Below, one piece after another: positions 40,859 through 48,811 of a stretch of 48,811 nucleotides of DNA (within the stretch, counting starts at the first letter, position 1; every line of letters begins with the position of its first letter). Under the pieces are notes generated by a model that had not been told where the DNA came from, did no database searches, and saw only the letters and a list, made by a program, of their open reading frames with translations. The DNA lies in assembly GCA_005804885.1 (NCBI GenBank), contig SYOX01000186.1:1-48811 (forward strand). The letters are read 5' to 3'. Source of the stretch: Pseudomonadota bacterium (GTDB lineage: Bacteria; Myxococcota_A; Bradymonadia; Bradymonadales; GCA-2716585). Both the position numbers and the translations under genes were made by a program.

Positions 40859-43800
40859 ATGAGGGCCTTGGGCGACTTCGTGGGCGGGCGTTTCCTGGCG
40901 CCGGAGGGCGCGCCGCTGGTGTCGATGAACCCGGCGCGCGAGGGCGAGGTGGTCTTCGAGACGGCGTGGAGCGCGGGGCGGGCGGCGGCGGCGTGCGAGG
41001 CGGCGGCCGAGGCCGCGCCGGCGTGGGCCGCCCTGTCGCTGGACGCGCGCTGGGCGGCGCTGGTGCGCTTTCGGGAGGCCATCGCTGCGGACGCGGCTGG
41101 TCTGGCCGAGGCGATCACGCTGGAGATGGGCAAGCTGCGCAGCGAGTCGAAGGTGGAGGTCGCGGCGCTGATCGGGCGCTTCGATCTGGTGCTCAAGCAG
41201 ATCAAGGGGGAGCTGCTGGGGGGCCCGGTGCCGGGCTTCCCGGACGAGGTGCTGACCTACCGGCCTCACGGGGTGGTGGGGGTGATCGGGCCCTTCAACT
41301 TCCCGCTGCACCTGTGCCACGCGCACGTCGTGCCGGCGCTCTTGACCGGCAATGCGGTCGTGGTCAAGCCCTCGGACCTGACGCCGCTGTGCGGCCAGCG
41401 CTACGCCGAGGCGGCGATGAAGGCGGGGCTGCCGGCCGGTGTGCTCAACGTCGTGCTGGGCGGCGGCGCGGCGGGCGCGGCGTTGACGGCCAGCCCTCGC
41501 GTGCGGGGGCTGTGCTTTACGGGCTCGTGGGAGGTGGGCCATCGGATCCTCAAGGACGCCATCGACCGGCCCGAGCTGCTCGTGGCGCTGGAGATGGGGG
41601 GCAAGAACACGACGATCGTGCTCGACGACGCCGACATCCGGCACGCGGCGCACGACATCGTGGTCGGCGGCTACCTGACGACGGGGCAGCGCTGCACCTG
41701 CACGGATCGGGTGCTGGTCCAGCGCAGCCAGCTCGGGCCGCTGCTCGACGCGCTGCGGCCGATGGTGGCGGGCCTGAGCTTCGGCGATCCGGACGACGAC
41801 AGGCACTTCGGCGGGCCGCTGGCCAGCCGCGCCGCGCTGGAGCGCTTCGAGCGGGTGGTCGAGGCGGGCCGCCGAGGCGGCGCCGAGGCGATCGTGCCGG
41901 GCGGGCGGATCGAGGGCGGCGCCTTCGCGCGGGCCTCGCTGCACCTGTTGCCGCAGGGGAGCCACGACGCCCCGGGCTACACGGACGCGGAGATCTTCGG
42001 GCCGGACGTGGGCGTGGAGGTCGTCGAGGACGAGCAGGAGGCCATCGCCGTGCTGGCCGCCAGCCCCTTCGGGCTGGCCAACAGCGTCTTTACGGCGCGC
42101 CAGGAGCGCTTCGATGCGGTGCTGGCGGGGGTCAGCTGCGGCCTGCTGAACTGGAACCGGACGACGAACCAGGCCAGCGCGCGGCTGCCCTTCGGCGGCG
42201 CGGGGCGCAGCGGCAACTTCAGGCCGGCCGGCTCGTGGGCGGCGCGCAACACGGTCATGCCGGTGGCCACCCGCACGGCCCTGCCGGGCGACTTTGACCC
42301 CGACCCGAAGCTGCGCGACGCTCTCATCCCCCCCAACCTCGACCGCCTCGCCGCCCAGCACGCCGCCGAGGAGGCCGAGGAGCTCGCCCGCGAGCTGGTC
42401 ACCTCGCCGCGCCCCATGGCCATCTGCCGGCCCCCCGGCGGGCGGCTGCCGATCTCGGATCACTGGCTGGCCCGGCTCTACGCCCGAGGGCGGATGGCCA
42501 AGGAGAAAAAGCCGGGTGTTTTTGACCACTTGCGCTCGGTCGGTCCCTGGATGGTGTCCGTGGACGATGCCCCGCTGTCGACCCTGGACAGCATGAGCCA
42601 GACGGCGACGGTCTGCGCGGGCTTCGCCGAGGACGAGGTCGTGCGGGCCTACACGGAGGGCGAGTTCGGGCACACCTCGTTGCGGGCGGGGGACACGGAG
42701 CTGGGCGACGATCCGGCGGCGCTGGACTTCGCGCGCCTGCTGCGCGGGATCTTGCCGGAGCTGCCCTGCGTGAGCTTCACGGGGTCGGGCGCCGAGGCCA
42801 ACGAGAAGGCCTTTGCGCTGTGCAGGCTGGCCTCGACGCGGCCCGGGGCCGACCGGGTGCTGGCCTTCGAGGGCAGCTTCCACGGCCGCACGATGATGGC
42901 GCTGCACAGCACCTGGAACCCGTCCAAGCGGGCGCCCTTCGAGATCCCGGGCCATGAGTCGACCTTCGCGCCCTTCCCGCTGTGGGAGAACCCGATGGAG
43001 CCCGAGCCCGAGGCGCCGGAGGGCTTCCTGGCCGCGGCGGCGCGCGGCGATCTCGACGCCCTGCGGGCCATCGGCGCCCAGGGGGACGCGCTGCTGGCCG
43101 CCGAGGTCGCCTCGCTCGGGTGCGTCCACGAGGCGCTTCTGACGGGGCGGATCTTCGCCTGCACCATCGAGCCGATGCAGAGCGAGGGCGGCGACCGCTA
43201 CGCCACGGCGCGCTTCTTCAAGGCGCTGCGGCTGTTGACGCGTCACCACGCGGTCTCCCTGATCTTCGACGAGGTGCAGTGCGGCTTTGGCCTCGGCGGC
43301 CCCTTCTTCTGGCATACGGCCTTCGGGCTCGTGGACGCCGAGGGCGCCCCCGATCACCCCGACGCGGTGGTGGTGGCCAAGCGGGCCCAGGTCGGCGTCT
43401 GCATGAGCCGCTTCGAGGACCCCGAGCCCAGCAGCGCCCACCCGGCCTCGCTGGTGCGGGGCCGCCTGCACGCCCAGATGATGCTCGGCTCGAGCGACTG
43501 GGAGCGCGTCGAGCGCGCCGTCTGGCCGCGCTTGCAGGAGGTCGCCCGCCGCTTCCCGGAGCTGGTCCTGTCCCCCCGCATTCGCGGCTTCGCCTTCGCC
43601 TTCGACCTGCCCACCGAGGCGCTGCTGGCGCCCTTCTTCAACCAGCGCTTCTGGCGCGGGGCGGTGGTCTTCGGGGCGGGCGACCGGACGGTGCGCTACC
43701 GGCTCTCGTCGGCCTTCGGGGAGGCGGAGATCGAGATGGTCTTTGACGCCATGCGGCGCTCGCTGGCGTGGCTGGAGGCGCACCCCGGCAAGAACCCGCC

Positions 43801-45487
43801 GGTCTGGGAGGATCTGGAGCCCGCGCCGCGGGCCGCGGGCCCATCCGACATCGTCTACCGCGTCGGCGCGCCAGCGGAGGCGGACGCGGTGGTGCCTCGG
43901 ATCATGGCGCTGGAGGCGCGGATCTTCGAGCCGGCCAGGCGAGATCCCGAGGCGACGCTGAGGCTGGGCTTTGAGGACCCGCACGGCGTGGCGATCCTGG
44001 CCGAGCGAGGCGGGGAGCTGGTCGGCTACGCCGTGGGCGCGCCGCTGGAGCGGATCGAGGGCAAGGACGGCATCCGCAACGCGCCGATGTACGACCGCCA
44101 CAACACGCTGCACTCCATCGCCATCAGCGTCGATCCGAGCGTGCAGGGGGCCGGGGTCGGGATGCGGCTCAAGATCGAGCAGATCCTCAGGACGCGGGCG
44201 ATGGTCGGCGCCAACGGCCAGCCGCGCTACCGCTACATCACGGGGCGAAACCGGGTCGGCTACACCGACGCGATGACGCGGCTCAACCGGCGCCTGGGGG
44301 CCTACACGGTCAAGGTGCTCACCCAGCAGTACGGCGATCCCAAGGGCGAGGCGGTCTATTACAGGCTCCCGGTGCGGGGGGGCGGGCCGGACCCGACGAT
44401 GCGGCCGGAGCCGGAGGGGCTGTCGGCGGATCTGGCCGGCGGCATCGCCGATCCGCTCTCGGCGCCGCCGGCCTCGCTGGTGGCGCTGGAGCAGGGCGGG
44501 GGGCTGCGCGGGGCGACGGTGACCAAGATCACGATCTGCAATTACATCACCCCCGCCGTGGTGCGCGCCACCGAGTGGGCCTGCGCGCTCTTGCCCGACC
44601 ACCCGCACGTCTACCTGACCTCGGGGCGAGATGAGGCGGCGGACAAGGCCATCCGGACCTTGCGCTACCACCGCAAGGCGGCCAACGTCGCGCTGGCCTT
44701 CGAGGGCGGCTACTTCGGCCACACCTCCTCGGGGGCGCGCTCGCTGAGCGACCCCTCGGTGCACGCCCAGGGGCCGCGCTTCTTCGAATGGCCCCTGCTG
44801 CCGCACCCTGCGGACGTGGGGGTGGAGGCCGCGATCGCCGCCATCGAGGCCGCGGCGCAGGCCGCCGGCGGCCCCGGGCGGGTCCTCGGGCTCTTCACCG
44901 AGGTCGTCCAGGAGCGCACCGGGCGGGTGATCCCGGCGGCCTTCTGGCCCGCGCTCCGCGCGCTCCGCGGCGCGACGGGGCTGCCGCTGGCGCTCTTCGA
45001 GACGGCGACGGCGAGCTGGCGCAGCGGCCTGGGGGCCTTCGCCTCCAGCGGCCTGCCCATCGATCCTGATATCCTGGCCTGGTGGGGCGGTGGGCAGACC
45101 GGCTTCGTCCACCTCAAGCCCGAGGTCTTCATCGACAAGCCGTTGATGATGGTGTCGACCTGGGACGGCGACGAGCTGAGCATGATCCGCCTGCACCACC
45201 AGCTGCGCGCCGCGCGCCTCCTTGACCTGAAGCCGGGGCTGGCGGCGATGGCCCGGGTCGACGAGGCCGCCGCCGACGCCGGGCTGACGATCCGGGGCAT
45301 GGGCCTCTACCGCGTCATCGAGGCCAGCCCGACCGCCGCCGCCCTCAAGGCCGCCGCCGACGCGCGGGGGCTTCAGCTGCGCGCCTTCTCCAACGGCAAC
45401 CTCGCCCTGATCCCCCACCTCGACACCGCCGCCGCCGATCTGGACATCCTGATCGACCTCCTCGGCGCGCTCAGGAGGCCATCATGA
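40859..45487 (+). CDS. Four-domain fusion: aldehyde dehydrogenase, aminotransferase, GNAT, aminotransferase-like
   Basis: 1542 residues from ATG 40859 (AGAGAGG upstream; the frame back to 40655 lacks similarity). Residues 1-475 are an AstD-like aldehyde dehydrogenase with catalytic Cys279 in GQRCTCTD and a LEMGGKN motif, ending [26 protein letters not shown]. Residues about 500-980 are a class III aminotransferase resembling lysine 6-aminotransferase, with D804 (IFDEVQ) and PLP lysine K841 (VVAKRAQVG). Residues about 995-1172 are a GNAT domain with [13 protein letters not shown]. Residues about 1190-1542 are a second aminotransferase-like domain in which both residues are lost ([16 protein letters not shown]). 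The order suggests channelled acylation, transamination and oxidation of a diamino acid or diamine. It is followed by a C45 hydrolase gene at ATGA. Confidence 0.88.
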   Translation: MRALGDFVGGRFLAPEGAPLVSMNPAREGEVVFETAWSAGRAAAACEAAAEAAPAWAALSLDARWAALVRFREAIAADAAGLAEAITLEMGKLRSESKVEVAALIGRFDLVLKQIKGELLGGPVPGFPDEVLTYRPHGVVGVIGPFNFPLHLCHAHVVPALLTGNAVVVKPSDLTPLCGQRYAEAAMKAGLPAGVLNVVLGGGAAGAALTASPRVRGLCFTGSWEVGHRILKDAIDRPELLVALEMGGKNTTIVLDDADIRHAAHDIVVGGYLTTGQRCTCTDRVLVQRSQLGPLLDALRPMVAGLSFGDPDDDRHFGGPLASRAALERFERVVEAGRRGGAEAIVPGGRIEGGAFARASLHLLPQGSHDAPGYTDAEIFGPDVGVEVVEDEQEAIAVLAASPFGLANSVFTARQERFDAVLAGVSCGLLNWNRTTNQASARLPFGGAGRSGNFRPAGSWAARNTVMPVATRTALPGDFDPDPKLRDALIPPNLDRLAAQHAAEEAEELARELVTSPRPMAICRPPGGRLPISDHWLARLYARGRMAKEKKPGVFDHLRSVGPWMVSVDDAPLSTLDSMSQTATVCAGFAEDEVVRAYTEGEFGHTSLRAGDTELGDDPAALDFARLLRGILPELPCVSFTGSGAEANEKAFALCRLASTRPGADRVLAFEGSFHGRTMMALHSTWNPSKRAPFEIPGHESTFAPFPLWENPMEPEPEAPEGFLAAAARGDLDALRAIGAQGDALLAAEVASLGCVHEALLTGRIFACTIEPMQSEGGDRYATARFFKALRLLTRHHAVSLIFDEVQCGFGLGGPFFWHTAFGLVDAEGAPDHPDAVVVAKRAQVGVCMSRFEDPEPSSAHPASLVRGRLHAQMMLGSSDWERVERAVWPRLQEVARRFPELVLSPRIRGFAFAFDLPTEALLAPFFNQRFWRGAVVFGAGDRTVRYRLSSAFGEAEIEMVFDAMRRSLAWLEAHPGKNPPVWEDLEPAPRAAGPSDIVYRVGAPAEADAVVPRIMALEARIFEPARRDPEATLRLGFEDPHGVAILAERGGELVGYAVGAPLERIEGKDGIRNAPMYDRHNTLHSIAISVDPSVQGAGVGMRLKIEQILRTRAMVGANGQPRYRYITGRNRVGYTDAMTRLNRRLGAYTVKVLTQQYGDPKGEAVYYRLPVRGGGPDPTMRPEPEGLSADLAGGIADPLSAPPASLVALEQGGGLRGATVTKITICNYITPAVVRATEWACALLPDHPHVYLTSGRDEAADKAIRTLRYHRKAANVALAFEGGYFGHTSSGARSLSDPSVHAQGPRFFEWPLLPHPADVGVEAAIAAIEAAAQAAGGPGRVLGLFTEVVQERTGRVIPAAFWPALRALRGATGLPLALFETATASWRSGLGAFASSGLPIDPDILAWWGGGQTGFVHLKPEVFIDKPLMMVSTWDGDELSMIRLHHQLRAARLLDLKPGLAAMARVDEAAADAGLTIRGMGLYRVIEASPTAAALKAAADARGLQLRAFSNGNLALIPHLDTAAADLDILIDLLGALRRPS

Positions 45488-46584
45488 GGATCCTCGACCT
45501 GCCTGCCGGCGCCACCCCGCGCCAGTGGGGCCGCCTTCACGGTGAGAGTTTTCGCAATGAGATCAAGGAGATAGGGGCGATAAGGCTCGATCTGTGCGCC
45601 AGGGTCGGCGGCTTCGCCGGCGAGGGCGAGGTGCTTGCGCTGGCACGAGCGCACATGCCGACGCTGGAGGCCTTCGACGCCGACCTCCACGCCGAGCTGG
45701 TGGGGATCGCCGAGGGCGCCGGGGTCGACGAGGGGCTGATCGTGGTGGTCAACCACTACACCGACCTGCGCGACCTCGGGCCGGCCTTCACGGGCAGCCG
45801 CGGCGGCGACGTGGGCGGCTGCACGGCGGCGCTGGCCCGCACCCCACAGGGCGCCTTCCTGGGCCAGACCTGGGACATGCACGGCTCGGCCACCCCCTTC
45901 GTCATCGGCCTCAACGTGCCCGCGAGCCAGGGCGCCCCGGCCGCCTTGATGCTCTCCATCACGGGGTGCGTGGGCATGGCCGGGCTCAACGGCGCCGGCG
46001 TGGGCGTGACGATCAACAACCTGCGCAGCTTCGACGCCGCCATCGGCGTCGTCTGGCCCGCGCTGGTCCGGCGCCTGCTGCGCGAGCGCAGCGCGCGGGT
46101 CGCCTTCGACCTCCTGATGGACAGCCCCATCGCCTCGGGGCACCACTACCTGATCGCCGATCCCGACGAGGGCTTCGGGGTCGAGACCTCGGGGCAGCTC
46201 CGCCGCGTCGTCTTCGATGACCCCAACGGCACCTTCGTCCACACCAACCACTGCCTCGACCCGGAGGTCGAGGCCTGCTCGGCGGTCGCGCCGGGCAGCA
46301 CCACCTTCGAGCGCTACGACCTGATGACGGCCAGCATCCGGGAGCGCCCCGTCGAGGGCTTCGAGGATCTCTGGGCCCGCTTCGCCAGCCACGAGGGCTA
46401 CCCTCGCAGCGTCTGCACCCACATGTCCAGCCCCGAGAAGCCCCACGCCACCGACACCTGCGGGGCGGCCGTCTTTGACCTCGCCGGGCGGCGCATCCGC
46501 GCCGCTGCGGGCTGCATCGTCCAGAACCCCAGCGCCCTCTTCCAGCTGACGCCCGACGGCGACGCCTTCGAGGTGCGATCGTGA
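45484..46584 (+). CDS. C45 family Ntn-hydrolase (acyltransferase/amidohydrolase)
   Basis: 366 residues from ATG 45484, overlapping the fusion gene stop (ATGA). It belongs to the acyl-CoA:6-aminopenicillanate acyltransferase/C45 group: [35 protein letters not shown], nucleophile Cys113 in [68 protein letters not shown] and [22 protein letters not shown]. Self-cleavage before Cys113 is usual in the family. Members hydrolyse or exchange N-acyl amide bonds. With a GNAT-bearing fusion immediately upstream, deacylation of an N-acyl amino acid intermediate is a reasonable inference. The next gene overlaps by GTGA. Confidence 0.87.
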   Translation: MRILDLPAGATPRQWGRLHGESFRNEIKEIGAIRLDLCARVGGFAGEGEVLALARAHMPTLEAFDADLHAELVGIAEGAGVDEGLIVVVNHYTDLRDLGPAFTGSRGGDVGGCTAALARTPQGAFLGQTWDMHGSATPFVIGLNVPASQGAPAALMLSITGCVGMAGLNGAGVGVTINNLRSFDAAIGVVWPALVRRLLRERSARVAFDLLMDSPIASGHHYLIADPDEGFGVETSGQLRRVVFDDPNGTFVHTNHCLDPEVEACSAVAPGSTTFERYDLMTASIRERPVEGFEDLWARFASHEGYPRSVCTHMSSPEKPHATDTCGAAVFDLAGRRIRAAAGCIVQNPSALFQLTPDGDAFEVRS

Positions 46585-47852
46585 GCGAGCACCCCTTCTT
46601 CTTCACCTGGTCGGCCCAGCGCGACGCCCGCGGCGTCAACATCACGGGAGGGCGCGGCGCCTGGTTCACCACCGACGACGGCGGCCGCTGGCTGGACATG
46701 GCCAGCCTGGTCTACCAGGCCAACCTCGGCCACGGACACCCTCGGATGATCGAGGCCGTCAAGCGGCAGGCCGACACCCTGTGCCTGACGATGCCCTCGG
46801 CCGTCTACCCGGCCAAGACGGCCCTGGCCAACAAGCTCCTGGCGCTGGCGCCGAAGGGCTTCTCCAAGGTCTTCTTCACCCTCGGCGGCGCCGAGGCCAA
46901 CGAGAACGCCCTCAAGATCGCCAGGATGGCCACGGGCCGCACCAAGGCCATCAGCCGCTTCCGCTCCTACCACGGCGCCACCATGGGCGCCCTGAGCCTG
47001 AGCGGCGACTACCGACGCCCGCCGCTTGAGCCCGGCATCCCCGGCGTCGTCCACGCCCTGGACTGCTACTGCGACCGATGCCCCTTCGGCCAGACGCTGG
47101 ACCGCTGCAAGATCGAGTGCGCCGATCACATCGACCAGCTCATGACCCTCGACGGCCCCAACACCTTCGCCGCCGTCTTCCTTGAGCCCGTGCCCGGCGC
47201 CAACGGCGTCCTCGTCCCGCCGCCGGACTACTGGCCCCGCGTCCGCGCCGCCTGCGATCGCCACGGGACGCTCCTGGTCGCCGATGAGGTCCTGACCGGC
47301 TTCGGGCGCACCGGCCGCTGGTTCGGCTTCGAACATTACGGCGTCACCCCCGACATGATCACCCTGGGCAAGGGCCTGACCGGCGGCTACGGCACCCTCG
47401 GCGCCGTCCTCGTCCACGAGCGCGTCGCCGCCCACTTCGAAGACCGACCCCTGCTCGCCGGCCTGACCCACTACGCGCACCCCCTCGGCTGCGCCGCCGG
47501 CGTCGAGGCCATCGCCGTCTACGAGGACGAGGGCCTGATCGACCGCGCCGCCGCCCTCGAGCCCGCCCTGCTCGGCGGCCTGGAGCAGATCCGACGCCGA
47601 CACCCGGCGCTCGTCGCCTTCACCCGCGGACAGGGGCTGCTGGCGGCCCTCGAACTCAAGCTCGACAAAGGACAGTGGGCCGCCCTCCAGCGCGGCCTGG
47701 ACGCGCGCCGCATCCTGACCCACCCGAAGCCCTCGACCAACATGCTCGTCCTGTCGCCGCCCCTGTGCATCGACCAGGACGAGCTGCAACTCGGCCTCGA
47801 CGGCGTCGAGGCCGCGCTCATCGAGGCCTCGACCGACACACCCGCCGCCTGA
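46581..47852 (+). CDS. Class III aminotransferase with cysteine cluster
   Basis: 423 residues from GTG 46581, overlapping the C45 gene (GTGA). It is PLP-dependent and complete: [37 protein letters not shown]235 in [15 protein letters not shown] and PLP lysine K264 in [11 protein letters not shown]. Members use beta-alanine, GABA, taurine, lysine or diamines with pyruvate or 2-oxoglutarate; which one is not decidable. An insertion [20 protein letters not shown] (residues 161-180) carries five cysteines and occurs in some relatives, possibly binding metal. Together with the fused aminotransferase it gives the operon two active aminotransferases. Confidence 0.92.
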   Translation: MSEHPFFFTWSAQRDARGVNITGGRGAWFTTDDGGRWLDMASLVYQANLGHGHPRMIEAVKRQADTLCLTMPSAVYPAKTALANKLLALAPKGFSKVFFTLGGAEANENALKIARMATGRTKAISRFRSYHGATMGALSLSGDYRRPPLEPGIPGVVHALDCYCDRCPFGQTLDRCKIECADHIDQLMTLDGPNTFAAVFLEPVPGANGVLVPPPDYWPRVRAACDRHGTLLVADEVLTGFGRTGRWFGFEHYGVTPDMITLGKGLTGGYGTLGAVLVHERVAAHFEDRPLLAGLTHYAHPLGCAAGVEAIAVYEDEGLIDRAAALEPALLGGLEQIRRRHPALVAFTRGQGLLAALELKLDKGQWAALQRGLDARRILTHPKPSTNMLVLSPPLCIDQDELQLGLDGVEAALIEASTDTPAA

Positions 47853-47881
47853 GCGCGGCGCGACGACCGATGGAGATCCCC

Positions 47882-48619
47882 ATGAGCAGCGACAAGCCCG
47901 GCGGGCGACACCGCAACAAGGTCAAGGCCAGCGTCGAGGAGGCGCTCGACGGCCTCTTCGAAGGCGCCAGGATCATGGTCAGCGGCTTCGGCCTGTGCGG
48001 CAACCCCGAGGCCCTGATCCAGGGCGTCGTGGACAAGAAGGTCGGCGGCCTGACGATCATCAGCAACAACACCGGCAACCTCGGCAAGGGCCTGGCGATC
48101 TGGCTCAAGGCCGGCCTCGTCCGCAAGGTCATCTGCACCTACATCGGCAACAACGATGACCTCCACCGCATGATGGCCGAGGGCACCGTCGAGGTCGAGA
48201 TCAACCCCCAGGGCACCTTCGTCGAGCGCATGCGCGCCGCCGGCGCCGGCATCGGCGGCTTCTACACCCCCACCGGCGTCGGCACCGTCGTCGCCGAGGG
48301 CAAGGAGATCCGCGAGCTCGACGGCCGCCCGCACCTCCTGGAGCTGCCCCTGCGGGCCGACTTCGCCTTCGTCCGCGCCGACAAGGCCGACCCCTTCGGC
48401 AACCTGCGCTTCTTCCGCACCGCCCGCAACTTCGCCCCCATCATGGCCACCGCCGCCGACATCACGATCGCCGAGGTGGACCGCCTCGTCGGCCTCGGCG
48501 ACATCGACCCCGACGACGTCCACCTGCCCGGCGTCTTCGTCCACCGCGTCGTCGAGGTCCTCGAACACGAGGACCCCTTCGAATACCGCACCGTCCGACC
48601 CAGACCCCAGGGCGCTTAA
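47882..48619 (+). CDS. scoA: 3-oxoacid CoA-transferase subunit A
   Basis: 245 residues from ATG 47882 with GGAG six bases upstream (ATG 47870 is an alternative). This is the alpha subunit of a family I CoA-transferase of the SCOT/AtoDA type: VSGFGLCGNPEALIQGVVDKKV, TIISNNTGNLGKGLAIWLKAG, EGTVEVEINPQGTFVERMRAAGAGIGGFYTPTGVGT, DFAFVRADKADPFGNLRFFRTARNFAPIMATAADITIAEVD. It transfers CoA between succinyl- or acetyl-CoA and a 3-oxoacid in the cytosol. In this operon it would activate the carbon skeleton left after deamination, though the exact acid is unknown. Subunit B follows 12 bases on. Confidence 0.93.
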   Translation: MSSDKPGGRHRNKVKASVEEALDGLFEGARIMVSGFGLCGNPEALIQGVVDKKVGGLTIISNNTGNLGKGLAIWLKAGLVRKVICTYIGNNDDLHRMMAEGTVEVEINPQGTFVERMRAAGAGIGGFYTPTGVGTVVAEGKEIRELDGRPHLLELPLRADFAFVRADKADPFGNLRFFRTARNFAPIMATAADITIAEVDRLVGLGDIDPDDVHLPGVFVHRVVEVLEHEDPFEYRTVRPRPQGA

Positions 48620-48627
48620 GGAGGTGA
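48618..48627 (+). promoter_or_regulatory. Strong ribosome binding site for subunit B
   Basis: AAGGAGGTGA, a full Shine-Dalgarno complement, starts inside the subunit A stop codon and ends four bases before ATG 48632, allowing tight coupling of the two subunits. Confidence 0.75.
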
Positions 48628-48631
48628 CCCC

Positions 48632-48811
48632 ATGAGCTTTTCACGCCTCGACATCGCACGCAGAGCCGCCTCGGAGATCGCCCCCGGCAGCATCGTCAAC
48701 CTCGGCATCGGCCTCCCCACGCTCGTGGCCGATCACGTCCCCCTCGACCTCGGCGTCTGGTTCCACTCCGAGACCGGCCTCGGCGGCATGGGCCCCCTCC
48801 CCTACGAGGGC
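48632..48811 (+). CDS. scoB: 3-oxoacid CoA-transferase subunit B, 3' truncated by window edge
   Basis: The first 60 residues are present; the frame runs open to the window end. They match subunit B of SCOT/AtoDA transferases: IARRAASEIAPGSIVNLGIGLPTLVADHVP, then FHSETGLGGMGP. The glutamate in SETG corresponds to the catalytic residue that forms the CoA thioester. The normal full length is about 215-220 residues, so most of the gene lies beyond the window. It should assemble with subunit A. Confidence 0.9.
   Translation, partial: MSFSRLDIARRAASEIAPGSIVNLGIGLPTLVADHVPLDLGVWFHSETGLGGMGPLPYEG

Noticed and set aside
40490..45418. A 1642-residue open frame on the minus strand opposite the fusion enzyme.
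   Set aside because: It is antisense to a gene with four recognisable domains and consists of Arg/Gly/Ala/Pro-rich sequence without family motifs. Such long shadows are expected at this GC content.
1..48811. Search by eye for tRNA and rRNA genes.
   Set aside because: No stretch with a tRNA T-arm (GGTTCGAATCC-like) plus acceptor pairing or conserved rRNA segments was recognised; a covariance-model scan would be decisive.

Overview
The window is GC-rich (roughly 70 percent by eye, with strong G/C third-position bias) and densely coded on both strands. It carries no tRNA, rRNA or CRISPR array that I can recognise. Several features point to a Gram-negative bacterium of the former Deltaproteobacteria, most likely Myxococcota (Polyangia- or Bradymonadia-like). 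These are many lipoproteins with acidic, NNDP or PEG linkers, a CGDNVDNTCNG-type motif, an alpha-2-macroglobulin/PBP1C pair, and a Ser/Thr kinase fused to a formylglycine-generating-enzyme fold. This placement is inference from gene content; nothing in the window names the species.

Layout. 1-6.0 kb: two paralogous lipoproteins with poly-acidic linkers (the first cut by the window edge), a GNAT acetyltransferase divergent from a TrmN6-like methyltransferase, a 6-phosphogluconolactonase, a lipoprotein and a small membrane protein. 6.0-7.1 kb: a non-coding block with two long inverted repeats. 7.1-15.9 kb: an alpha-2-macroglobulin lipoprotein and penicillin-binding protein 1C. 16.0-18.2 kb: a PLP-dependent alanine-racemase-fold enzyme, a repeat block and a pentapeptide-repeat protein. 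18.6-21.7 kb: a P-loop NTPase overlapping a TPR protein by ATGA, with less extreme GC than its neighbours. 21.8-27.7 kb: an NNDP-linker lipoprotein, a GrpB/zinc-ribbon fusion, and a ceramidase-like lipoprotein followed by a second lipoprotein. 27.7-34.2 kb, minus strand: an M28 peptidase, a kinase-FGE fusion and a VIT/vWA membrane protein in one operon. 34.8-36.9 kb: three tandem AIM24 paralogues. 37.0-40.6 kb, minus strand: a TPR/M48-like protein overlapping a short-chain dehydrogenase. 40.9-48.8 kb: a catabolic operon made of a 1542-residue aldehyde dehydrogenase-aminotransferase-acetyltransferase-aminotransferase fusion, a C45 Ntn-hydrolase, another class III aminotransferase and both subunits of a 3-oxoacid CoA-transferase, the last cut by the window end.

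The most unusual items are three. The first is the coupled NTPase-TPR pair, a plausible conflict or signalling module. The second is the four-domain catabolic fusion, whose last domain has lost its PLP lysine and which sits beside an amidohydrolase; this suggests an acylate, transaminate, oxidise, deacylate route. The third is a set of long intergenic inverted repeats from at least three sequence families, one present twice in opposite orientations.

Non-coding DNA is concentrated in five blocks (6.0-7.1, 17.2-17.7, 18.2-18.6, 24.0-24.6 and 34.2-34.8 kb). Four of the five hold large imperfect inverted repeats; the block at 18.2-18.6 kb holds an AT-rich tract instead. Convergent gene junctions tend to hold short tandem duplications or hairpins.
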